Shown piece after piece: positions 57,997 to 64,000 of a stretch of DNA of 64,000 nucleotides. Numbering within the stretch: position 1 is the stretch's first letter; the number at the start of each line of letters is the position of its first letter. The stretch is from Algiphilus sp. Lineage in GTDB: Bacteria > Pseudomonadota > Gammaproteobacteria > Nevskiales > Nevskiaceae. Made by a program: the position numbers and the translations under genes. The notes under the pieces were generated by a model. The model had not been told where the DNA came from, did not search any database, and saw only the letters and a program-made list of their open reading frames with translations. Location: NCBI RefSeq assembly GCF_023145115.1, contig NZ_JAGLEJ010000020.1, positions 62,001 to 126,000 of the forward strand, in the 5' to 3' direction.

Positions 57997-59799
57997 ATGC
58001 AAAGCGTACGCCGCTCCCATCGACGCGTCAGGGCCGCCAGCTGGCTGCCGGGCCCCGCCGTGCTGCTCCTCGCGGGCTGCGCGAGCCTTCCCGGCGCGCG
58101 CGACGCGACGCCACCGACACCCGCCGATGACGAGGGCGAACTGCTCAGCGACGTGCTGCGCGCCCCCGTCGCAGAGCGGCAGGACACCGCCGAGAGCACA
58201 CAGAGCCGCTTCTACCGCAAGGTCCTGCTCGGCGAGATCGCCGGCGCCCGCGGACAGCACGAGACCGCGGCACTGGCCCTGCGCGACGCGGCCGCGATCT
58301 ACAACCATCCCACCATCGCCCGCCACGGCATCCGCGAGGCACTGGCCGCCGGCCGCGACGATCTCGCACTCGAACTCGGCCGCCTGTGGAAGACCTCCGG
58401 CGAGTCGACTCCCGAGAGCCACGGCCTGCTGCTCCGTCTGGCGGTGAAGGCCGGGGACGCCGAGGCCGCCCGCGGCCACCTGGGGCGTCTCGTCGAGACG
58501 CACGAGGGACCCGACACGGTCTTTCAGGCAATGGCGCGCGCGCTGAGCGACATCGAGTCCAACCGCGACCTGGCGCTGTCGCTCGTCCGCGAGGCCGTCG
58601 AGCAGTACGCCGTCACCCCGGCCGAGCGTTCGGACGCCGAATACGCCCTCGGCCTGCTGGCGTTCTCCTTCGAATCCTTCGACGAAGCCGCCGCGGCATC
58701 GGAACGCGCGCTGGACCAGACCGACGAGGCGCTGGGCGACCAGAAACTGCTGCTGCTGGCCGGGGCACTGCTGCGCGCAGGCCGCGTCGAGGACGCCGTC
58801 GAGGCGGTCGAGTCGCGCCTGTCCGATGCACAGGAGCCCCTCGCCATCCGCAGGAGCTTCGCCGAGCTTCTGCGGCAGTCAGGCGCACCGGCTGCCGCGC
58901 GCGAGCAGCTCCGCGTGCTCCTCGAGTCGCGCCCGGATGATCGCGACGCCCTGCTCGCGCTCGGCACCGTGGCGCGCGAACAGGGCGATGACCCGGCGGC
59001 GCGCGACGCGCTCGAGCGGGTCTGGCAGAGCGAGGACGGCGATCGTGCCGAGGCGGCGCTGCAGCTCGGCATGCTCGCCGAGGACCGGGCCGATCCGGCC
59101 ACCGCAGCGGACTGGTACCGGCGCGCCGCCGACGCCGGGGAATCACTGCGCGCGGGGCTGCGCCTGTCGCGCATCGACGCCGAAGCCGGGCGCATCGCCG
59201 AGGCGCGCAAGCGCCTTGAGCGGCTCCGCGAGGAGAATCCCGGGCTCGCGGCCCGGCTGCTGCGCGCCGAGGGCGAGCTGCTGGTGCGCGAGCGCGCCTT
59301 CTCGGCCGCCGTCGACCTGCTCGAAAGCGGCGTGGCGGCCTACCCGCGCGACACCCAGATGCGCTACACCTATGCGCTCGCGCTCGAGCAGGACGGCGCG
59401 CCCGATGCCGCGGAAGCGGAGCTCCGCGCGATCATCGACGACAACCCCGACAACGCAGCCGCATTGAACGCGCTGGGCTACATGCTGGCGGTCAGCGGCG
59501 AACGGCTCGAGGAAGCCGAGGACTACATCCGCCGCGCCCTGGAACTGTCGCCCGAGGATCCGGCCATCATCGACAGCATGGGCTGGGTGCTGTTCAAGCA
59601 GGGCCACGCCGAAGAGGCGCTGACCTATCTCGAACGCGCGCACGGCGACTATCCGGACCCGGAAGTGGCCGCACACCTCGGCGAGGTGCTGTGGACCCTC
59701 GGCAGGCGCGAGCGCGCCCGTTCGGTATGGGACGAGGCACTTGCCGAGCATCCCGATCATCCCACGCTGCGCGAGACCGTCGAGCGCCTGACCCCGTGA
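57997..59799 (+). CDS. TPR-repeat lipoprotein upstream of lolB
   Basis: This is a 600-residue lipoprotein: signal SWLPGPAVLLLAGCASLPGA with the lipobox Cys near residue 29, then a long alpha-solenoid of TPR-like repeats. Examples are EYALGLLAFSFESFDEAAAA, LLALGTVAREQGDDPAARDA, NALGYMLAVSGERLEEAEDY and IIDSMGWVLFKQGHAEEALT. Proteins of this type commonly precede lolB in Pseudomonas-like gammaproteobacteria, in the hemA-lolB-ispE region. A role in envelope assembly is inferred from anchor and context. ATG 57997 has TCCGGG upstream but no clear Shine-Dalgarno sequence. Its TGA overlaps the lolB GTG. Confidence 0.88.
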   Translation: MQSVRRSHRRVRAASWLPGPAVLLLAGCASLPGARDATPPTPADDEGELLSDVLRAPVAERQDTAESTQSRFYRKVLLGEIAGARGQHETAALALRDAAAIYNHPTIARHGIREALAAGRDDLALELGRLWKTSGESTPESHGLLLRLAVKAGDAEAARGHLGRLVETHEGPDTVFQAMARALSDIESNRDLALSLVREAVEQYAVTPAERSDAEYALGLLAFSFESFDEAAAASERALDQTDEALGDQKLLLLAGALLRAGRVEDAVEAVESRLSDAQEPLAIRRSFAELLRQSGAPAAAREQLRVLLESRPDDRDALLALGTVAREQGDDPAARDALERVWQSEDGDRAEAALQLGMLAEDRADPATAADWYRRAADAGESLRAGLRLSRIDAEAGRIAEARKRLERLREENPGLAARLLRAEGELLVRERAFSAAVDLLESGVAAYPRDTQMRYTYALALEQDGAPDAAEAELRAIIDDNPDNAAALNALGYMLAVSGERLEEAEDYIRRALELSPEDPAIIDSMGWVLFKQGHAEEALTYLERAHGDYPDPEVAAHLGEVLWTLGRRERARSVWDEALAEHPDHPTLRETVERLTP

Positions 59800-60410
59800 A
59801 CCGGCTCCGGCTGCTGCCCGCCGTCGCCGCCCTCGCGCTGGTCACGGCCTGCGCGCCGCCGGCTCCGGTGGCGGTCCGTCCGGATGCCGACCGCAGCGCG
59901 CAATGGCTCCAGCACCGTGCCGCGATCGCCGACGTCGCCGCCTTCACGCTCAGCGGCCGCCTCAGCACCGGCAGCATCGCGAGCGCCCAGCTGCATTGGC
60001 GACAGGACGGCGAGCGCTTCTCGGCGCGCGCCAGCGGTCCCTTCGGCTCGGGTGCGGTGGCGCTTTCCGGAACCCCTTCCGCGGTCCGCATCCGCACCGG
60101 CGAGGGCACCATCGAGACGGACGCCCCCGGCCCCTGGATGCAGCGCAATCTCGGCTGGCAGCTGCCGATCGGCGGGCTGCGCTACTGGGCAATCGGGCTG
60201 CCCATGCCGGGCACGGCCGCGAGCTATTCCTTCAATGCCGACGGGCGTCTGGCCGAACTGACCCAGGGCGGCTGGACCATCGCGTTCATCGACTACACCG
60301 ACGTCGACGGCACCGCCCTGCCCGCGCGCATGCGCCTGTCCGGCGATGACGATCTCGATGTACTGCTCCGCGTCGATCGCTGGCAGCGCGTGACGCGCGG
60401 CGCACCGTGA
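59796..60410 (+). CDS. lolB: Outer-membrane lipoprotein LolB
   Basis: This is a 204-residue LolB, which accepts lipoproteins from LolA and inserts them in the outer membrane. The signal is RLLPAVAALALVTACAPP with the acylated C19. The mature chain has AAFTLSGRLSTGSIASAQLH, FSARASGPFGSGAVALSG and the typical LGWQLPIGGLRYWAIGLPMP, plus GWTIAFIDYTDVDGTALPAR. GTG start overlapping the previous stop (GTGA), and its own TGA overlaps the ispE GTG. This three-way coupling with ispE is the standard gammaproteobacterial arrangement. Confidence 0.93.
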   Translation: MNRLRLLPAVAALALVTACAPPAPVAVRPDADRSAQWLQHRAAIADVAAFTLSGRLSTGSIASAQLHWRQDGERFSARASGPFGSGAVALSGTPSAVRIRTGEGTIETDAPGPWMQRNLGWQLPIGGLRYWAIGLPMPGTAASYSFNADGRLAELTQGGWTIAFIDYTDVDGTALPARMRLSGDDDLDVLLRVDRWQRVTRGAP

Positions 60411-61294
60411 GCGACGATCTCGCCGATGGTGCCTTCGGAGCGGCGCGATGGCCGGCGCCCGCCAAGATCAACCGCTTCCTCCACATCACCGGACGCCGCG
60501 ACGACGGCTACCACCGCCTGCAGACGCTCTTCCAGTTCCTCGAGTGGGGCGATGAGCTGACCATCGCGCCGCGCGACGACGGCGTCATCTCCGGCCGGGG
60601 AGCGCCGCCCGGCGTGCCGCCCGAGGCCGATCTCGCGCAGCGCGCGGCGCGCGCCCTGCGCGACGCCACCGGGGCGCGGCTCGGTGCCGATATCACCATC
60701 CACAAGCGCATACCGGCCGGCAGCGGGCTGGGCGGCGGATCGAGCAATGCCGCGACCGTGCTGGTGGCACTCAACACGATGTGGGGCTGCAACCTGTCGT
60801 CGCCCGAGCTCGCCACACTCGGCCTTGCGCTCGGCGCGGACATTCCGGTGTTCGTGCACGGCCATGCCTGCTGGGCAGAAGGCGTCGGCGAGGTGCTGCG
60901 AGACGAGACGCCCGACGAACCCTGGCTGCTGCTGGCGCTGCCGGGAGCCGGTGTGGCGACCGCCGCCGCATTCCGCGATCCGGCACTGCGCCGCGACTGC
61001 CCCCCGGTGACCATGGCCGACTTCACGTCCGGCCGGTGCGGCAACGTCTTCGAGCCGGTGGCGCGACGACTCGCACCCGAGGTCGACCACGCCATGAAGG
61101 CACTCGCGGGGGCCTGCGAAGGCGTTCCGGTCGCGATGAGCGGCACCGGCAGCGCCTGCTACGCGACATTCCACGAGCGCGCCGCCGCGCGCATCGCCCA
61201 GTCGCGGATGCCGGCCGGGGCGCGCACGCTGGTGGTCCGCGCCACCAACCGTTCACCGCTGCGTCTGGCAAGCCCACCCCCTGTCGGGCGATAA
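60407..61294 (+). CDS. ispE: 4-diphosphocytidyl-2-C-methyl-D-erythritol kinase
   Basis: This is a 295-residue GHMP kinase of the non-mevalonate isoprenoid pathway. The substrate motif is PAPAKINRFLHITGRRDDGY (K20), the ATP-binding loop is IPAGSGLGGGSSNAATVLVA, and the third motif lies near AMSGTGSACYATF. ADIPVFVHGHACWAEGVGE holds the catalytic Asp region. GTG start overlapping lolB. The stop lies inside the possible -10 element of the following tRNA gene. Confidence 0.96.
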   Translation: MSDDLADGAFGAARWPAPAKINRFLHITGRRDDGYHRLQTLFQFLEWGDELTIAPRDDGVISGRGAPPGVPPEADLAQRAARALRDATGARLGADITIHKRIPAGSGLGGGSSNAATVLVALNTMWGCNLSSPELATLGLALGADIPVFVHGHACWAEGVGEVLRDETPDEPWLLLALPGAGVATAAAFRDPALRRDCPPVTMADFTSGRCGNVFEPVARRLAPEVDHAMKALAGACEGVPVAMSGTGSACYATFHERAAARIAQSRMPAGARTLVVRATNRSPLRLASPPPVGR

Positions 61295-61295
61295 T
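61266..61295 (+). promoter_or_regulatory. Possible promoter for tRNA-Gln
   Basis: GATAAT (61290-61295), overlapping the ispE stop, is a five-of-six -10 match. TGGCAA (61266-61271) is a modest -35 at 18 bases spacing. The transcript start would be near 61302, 15 bases before the mature tRNA. Confidence 0.4.
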
Positions 61296-61316
61296 GACGC
61301 GGCAATGACATTCCGA

Positions 61317-61391
61317 TGGGGCGTAGCCAAGCGGTAAGGCAACGGGTTTTGATCCCGTGATGCGATGGTTCGAATCCATCCGCCCCAACCA
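61317..61391 (+). tRNA. tRNA-Gln (anticodon TTG)
   Basis: This is a 75-base cloverleaf. The acceptor stem TGGGGCG pairs with CGCCCCA, followed by discriminator A and an encoded CCA end. The D-arm reads GCCAAGCGGTAAGGC. The anticodon stem ACGGG/CCCGT encloses TTTTGAT with anticodon TTG at 61349-61351. The T-arm is GATGG-TTCGAAT-CCATC. The U-A first pair and sequence match gammaproteobacterial tRNA-Gln. It lies between ispE and prs, a conserved position. Confidence 0.97.
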
Positions 61392-61402
61392 TCCGACGAA
61401 CT

Positions 61403-61425
61403 GGCCGCGCGTGCGCGCGGCCTTT
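61403..61425 (+). terminator. Intrinsic terminator after tRNA-Gln
   Basis: GGCCGCGC (61403-61410), loop GTGC, and GCGCGGCC (61415-61422) form a perfect 8-bp hairpin followed by TTT. It starts 12 bases after the tRNA CCA end, so it likely ends the tRNA transcript or attenuates read-through into prs. Confidence 0.65.
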
Positions 61426-61489
61426 CCGATTGCGCGATCCGCGCGATGGCGTCGGCCCTTCCGCACAACGCACGGACAATCCACCAGGC

Positions 61490-62443
61490 ATGACCGACGG
61501 CCAGTTGATGATCTTCTCCGGCAACGCCAACAAGGCGCTTGCCAAGGATGTCGCCGCACACCTCAAGCTGCCGCTCGCCGGCGCGACGGTGGCCAATTTC
61601 TCGGACGGCGAGATCAGCGTCGAGATCCACGACAACGTGCGCGGTCGCGATGTCTTCATCGTCCAGCCGACCTGCGCGCCGACCAATGACAACCTGATGG
61701 AGCTGGTGATGATGTGCGACGCCATCAAGCGCGCCAGCGCCGGCCGCATCACCGCCGTCATCCCCTACTTCGGCTACGCGCGGCAGGATCGCCGCCCGCG
61801 CTCGACGCGCGTGCCGATCTCGGCCAAGGTCTGCGCCGACATCATCACCACCGCCGGCGCGGATCGCGTGCTGACGGTCGACCTGCACGCCGACCAGATC
61901 CAGGGCTTCTTCGACTGCCCGGTGGACAATGTCTATGCCTCGCCGGTGCTGCTCGGCGACATCTGGCGACAGAAGTACGACAACGTGGTCGTCGTGTCGC
62001 CCGATGTCGGGGGCGTGGTGCGTGCGCGGGCGGTGGCGAAGCGGCTCGACGACGCCGACCTCGCGATCATCGACAAGCGCCGTCCGCGTGCCAACGAATC
62101 GCAGGTCATGAACATCATCGGCGACGTCCGCGGCAAGACCTGCGTCATGGTCGATGACCTGGTCGACACCGCCGGCACGCTTGCCAAGGCCGCCGACGCC
62201 CTCAAGGAGGCCGGCGCCCTCCGCGTGGTGGCCTATGTCACGCATCCGGTGCTGTCCGGCGCCGCGGTGGACAACATCAGCAATTCCACCATCGACGAGC
62301 TGGTGGTCACCGACTCGATCCCGCTCGGCACGCGCGCCGCCGCCAGCGGCAAGATCCGACAGCTCTCCATCGGCGCGCTGCTGGCCGAGGCCATCCGGCG
62401 CGTCTCGGCGGAGGAGTCGGTCTCCTCGCTGTACTCCGACTAG
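61490..62443 (+). CDS. prs: Ribose-phosphate pyrophosphokinase
   Basis: This is a 317-residue PRPP synthetase, supplying PRPP for purine, pyrimidine, histidine, tryptophan and NAD synthesis. Signatures are IFSGNANKALAKDVAAHL, FSDGEISVEIHDNVRGRDVF, the catalytic region IPYFGYARQDRRPRSTRVPI, LTVDLHADQIQGFFDCPVDN and the PRPP loop CVMVDDLVDTAGTLAKAADA. Length equals the family norm. ATG 61490 was preferred over an upstream in-frame start because the family begins here. AGG lies four bases upstream. Confidence 0.97.
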   Translation: MTDGQLMIFSGNANKALAKDVAAHLKLPLAGATVANFSDGEISVEIHDNVRGRDVFIVQPTCAPTNDNLMELVMMCDAIKRASAGRITAVIPYFGYARQDRRPRSTRVPISAKVCADIITTAGADRVLTVDLHADQIQGFFDCPVDNVYASPVLLGDIWRQKYDNVVVVSPDVGGVVRARAVAKRLDDADLAIIDKRRPRANESQVMNIIGDVRGKTCVMVDDLVDTAGTLAKAADALKEAGALRVVAYVTHPVLSGAAVDNISNSTIDELVVTDSIPLGTRAAASGKIRQLSIGALLAEAIRRVSAEESVSSLYSD

Positions 62444-62447
62444 CGCT

Positions 62448-62482
62448 CCACTGCGCGGGCCCCGCGGACCCGCGCGCAGTGG
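62448..62482. other. Strong hairpin between prs and rplY
   Basis: CCACTGCGCG (62448-62457) pairs with CGCGCAGTGG (62473-62482), extended by a GC-rich loop region. It starts 5 bases after the prs stop. There is no T-tract, so it may be a 3' stabilising structure for prs mRNA, a weak terminator, or part of the rplY leader. Confidence 0.5.
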
Positions 62483-62570
62483 CGTGTCACCGGCGCTTCC
62501 TCTACACTGCGCGCCCCCTGGTGGCCTGGTCGCGGGCCGTCAGGGCCTCTTCCCCTTTTGGAGCCAAACC

Positions 62571-63239
62571 ATGAGTGACGAATTCGTCGTGGTGGCGAAG
62601 TCGCGTGATGCGCAAGGAACGGGTGCGAGCCGCCGTCTGCGCAAGACCGGCTGGACGCCCGCCATCGTGTACGGCGGCGAGAAGCCGCCCCAGTCCATCC
62701 TTGTCGAGCACAAGGAAATCTATCGGCAGATGGGCTACGAGGCCTTCTATTCCCACATCCTCACGCTGGACGTGGACGGCAAGAAGGAGCAGGTGGTCAT
62801 CAAGGCCGTGCAGCGTCATCCGGCCCGTCAGCAGGTGCTGCACGCCGACTTCCAGCGCGTCCAGGCCGACCATGCCATCCGCGTGCGCGTCCCGCTGCAC
62901 TTCGAGGGCGAGGAAACCGCGCCCGGCGTGAAGACCGGCGGCGGCGTGCTCGAGCATCTGCTCAACGACGTCGAGGTCGAGTGTCTCCCGGGTGACCTGC
63001 CGGAGTACATCGAGGTCGACGTCTCCAAGCTCGATGTCGACGAGACCGTGCACCTCTCCGATCTCGTGCTGCCCAAGGGGGTCGAGCTCTACGACCTCAA
63101 GCACGAGCACGACTCGGCAGTGGCCTCGATTCACGTTCCGCGCAAGATGAAGGACGAGGACGAGGAAGCCGAGGGCGAGACGCCGGAGGGCGAAGACGCT
63201 TCCGAGGACGAGACCAAGGACGAGGACAGCGAGGACTGA
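62571..63239 (+). CDS. rplY: 50S ribosomal protein L25, CTC form
   Basis: This is a 222-residue L25/TL5/CTC protein binding 5S rRNA. The N-terminal L25 domain (residues about 1-95) includes SRDAQGTGASRRLRKTGWTP, AIVYGGEKPPQSILVEHKEI and VVIKAVQRHPARQQVLHADF. The C-terminal beta domain includes GGGVLEHLLNDVEVECLPGD and YIEVDVSKLDVDETVHLSDL. A final acidic tail of about 35 residues is nearly all Glu/Asp. GGAG lies eight bases before ATG 62571. It sits between prs and pth as usual. Confidence 0.95.
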   Translation: MSDEFVVVAKSRDAQGTGASRRLRKTGWTPAIVYGGEKPPQSILVEHKEIYRQMGYEAFYSHILTLDVDGKKEQVVIKAVQRHPARQQVLHADFQRVQADHAIRVRVPLHFEGEETAPGVKTGGGVLEHLLNDVEVECLPGDLPEYIEVDVSKLDVDETVHLSDLVLPKGVELYDLKHEHDSAVASIHVPRKMKDEDEEAEGETPEGEDASEDETKDEDSED

Positions 63240-63260
63240 TCCGGTCCGGACTGCATCGGC

Positions 63261-63851
63261 ATGACGCAGCCCATTCGTCTGATCGCCGGCCTCGGCAACC
63301 CCGGGGCCGGCTACCTGGCCACACGCCACAACGCGGGATTCTGGTTCGTCGACGCGCTCGCGCAGCATGTCGGCGCACCTTGGAAGAAGGAGACACGATT
63401 CTCCGGTGAGACCGCGCGTCTGCAGGCGGACGGCCAGGACATATGGCTGCTCAAGCCGGCCACATTCATGAACCGCAGCGGGCAGTCGGTCCGCGCGCTG
63501 GCCGATTTCTACAAGATCGCGCCGCATGAGATCCTCGTGGTGCACGACGATCTCGACCTCCCGGCCGGCGCCGCGCGCCTCAAGCGCGGCGGCGGTCATG
63601 GCGGGCACAACGGCCTGCGCGACATCCATCGTCACCTGGGCGGTCCCGACTATCTGCGCCTGCGCGTGGGCATCGGCCACCCCGGCCAACAGCAGGAAGT
63701 GATGAACTACGTCCTCGCCAAGCCGACTCCGGAACAGTCGCGCGCCATCGGCGACGCTCTGGTGCGCGCGGCCGAGGCACTGGACACGCTGCTCAGCCAG
63801 GGCTGGGACCGGGCCTGCACGCAGCTCCACACCGACCCGGCACGCATCTAG
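63261..63851 (+). CDS. pth: Peptidyl-tRNA hydrolase
   Basis: This is a 196-residue Pth, which releases peptides from drop-off peptidyl-tRNAs. Active-site residues are visible: N13 and H23 in GLGNPGAGYLATRHNAGFWF, the second Asn in FMNRSGQSVRALADFYKIAP and the Asp in LVVHDDLDLPAGAARLKRGG. GGHGGHNGLRDIHRHLGGPD follows. Length is standard. It starts 22 bases after rplY. Confidence 0.96.
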   Translation: MTQPIRLIAGLGNPGAGYLATRHNAGFWFVDALAQHVGAPWKKETRFSGETARLQADGQDIWLLKPATFMNRSGQSVRALADFYKIAPHEILVVHDDLDLPAGAARLKRGGGHGGHNGLRDIHRHLGGPDYLRLRVGIGHPGQQQEVMNYVLAKPTPEQSRAIGDALVRAAEALDTLLSQGWDRACTQLHTDPARI

Positions 63852-63860
63852 GGAACCCGC

Positions 63861-64000
63861 ATGGCCATCCGCTGCGGCATCGTCGGCCTGCCGAACGTCG
63901 GCAAGTCCACGCTCTTCAACGCCCTCACCCGCGCCGCCATTGACGCGGAGAACTACCCCTTCTGCACCATCGATCCGAACGTGGGCGTGGTGACGGTGCC
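63861..64000 (+). CDS. ychF: Ribosome-binding ATPase YchF, N-terminal part
   Basis: Only the first 46 residues are in the window; the gene runs past its end. They contain the P-loop CGIVGLPNVGKSTLFNALTR and AENYPFCTIDPNVGVVTVP, the exact start of YchF/OLA1 proteins, which bind ATP in preference to GTP and associate with ribosomes. Immediate position after pth is the conserved gammaproteobacterial order. Confidence 0.94.
   Translation, partial: MAIRCGIVGLPNVGKSTLFNALTRAAIDAENYPFCTIDPNVGVVTV

Overview
The window is a very GC-rich (about 70%), gene-dense bacterial chromosome segment. Gammaproteobacterial gene orders point to a high-GC member of that class: hemA-prfA-prmC, lolB-ispE-tRNA(Gln)-prs-rplY-pth-ychF, and purM-purN-DUF3108 divergent from perM-hda. 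The Nevskiales/Salinisphaerales type is my guess from style only. Almost all sequence is coding. No gap between genes exceeds about 165 bases, and many neighbours overlap by 4 bases (ATGA or GTGA). I see no insertion sequence, prophage, CRISPR array or rRNA operon.

Layout. 1-2.3 kb: end of a BcsC-like cellulose export gene and a TPR protein. 2.3-9.1 kb: a lipoprotein/PLDc_N pair, a PQQ sugar dehydrogenase, SelO, and a zinc-type TonB receptor with histidine-rich loops behind a small Cys/His protein. 9.1-16.3 kb: a DUF442-type phosphatase-like protein, a flavin disulfide reductase, a voltage-sensor-like membrane protein, and the fused isobutyryl-CoA mutase IcmF with a GXWXG/DUF4334 partner. 16.3-23.2 kb: a MocR-type regulator facing a small membrane protein and a methyltransferase, then SDR, gamma-carbonic anhydrase, DUF2237, HAD, SGNH esterase, hot-dog thioesterase and a PmtA-like methyltransferase. 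23.2-31.4 kb: a lipid-flavoured block with a cinnamoyl-CoA-reductase-like enzyme, an alkyl-DHAP-synthase-like flavoenzyme and an alkylglycerol-monooxygenase-like di-iron enzyme under a divergent AraC regulator, followed by a saccharopine-dehydrogenase-like protein, an esterase lipoprotein and an M14 peptidase. 31.4-43.2 kb: GST, a quinohemoprotein alcohol dehydrogenase, a PHP phosphatase, an acidic lipoprotein, an UMF1-type MFS transporter, a purple-acid-phosphatase-like enzyme, MltF, FxsA, an iron-sulfur APS/PAPS reductase, Hsp15 and a Nudix-MBL fusion. 43.2-64 kb: mostly housekeeping genes (purine synthesis, Hda, WrbA, ProS, PrmC, RF1, HemA, LolB, IspE, tRNA-Gln, Prs, L25, Pth, YchF) with a penicillin-acylase family enzyme and a lytic transglycosylase.

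The region most worth following is 23.2-28.0 kb. A flavoenzyme resembling the ether-bond-forming alkyl-DHAP synthase lies in one putative operon with a membrane enzyme resembling the ether-cleaving alkylglycerol monooxygenase, facing a dedicated AraC-type regulator. This could be an uncharacterised bacterial ether-lipid pathway. Other leads are a perfect 14-bp palindrome at the start of icmF, the zinc-receptor locus, the Nudix-MBL fusion, and an APS-reductase-type CysH whose usual Arg-Lys pair is changed and whose mRNA may be leaderless. All functional calls are by reading protein motifs; no database search was possible.
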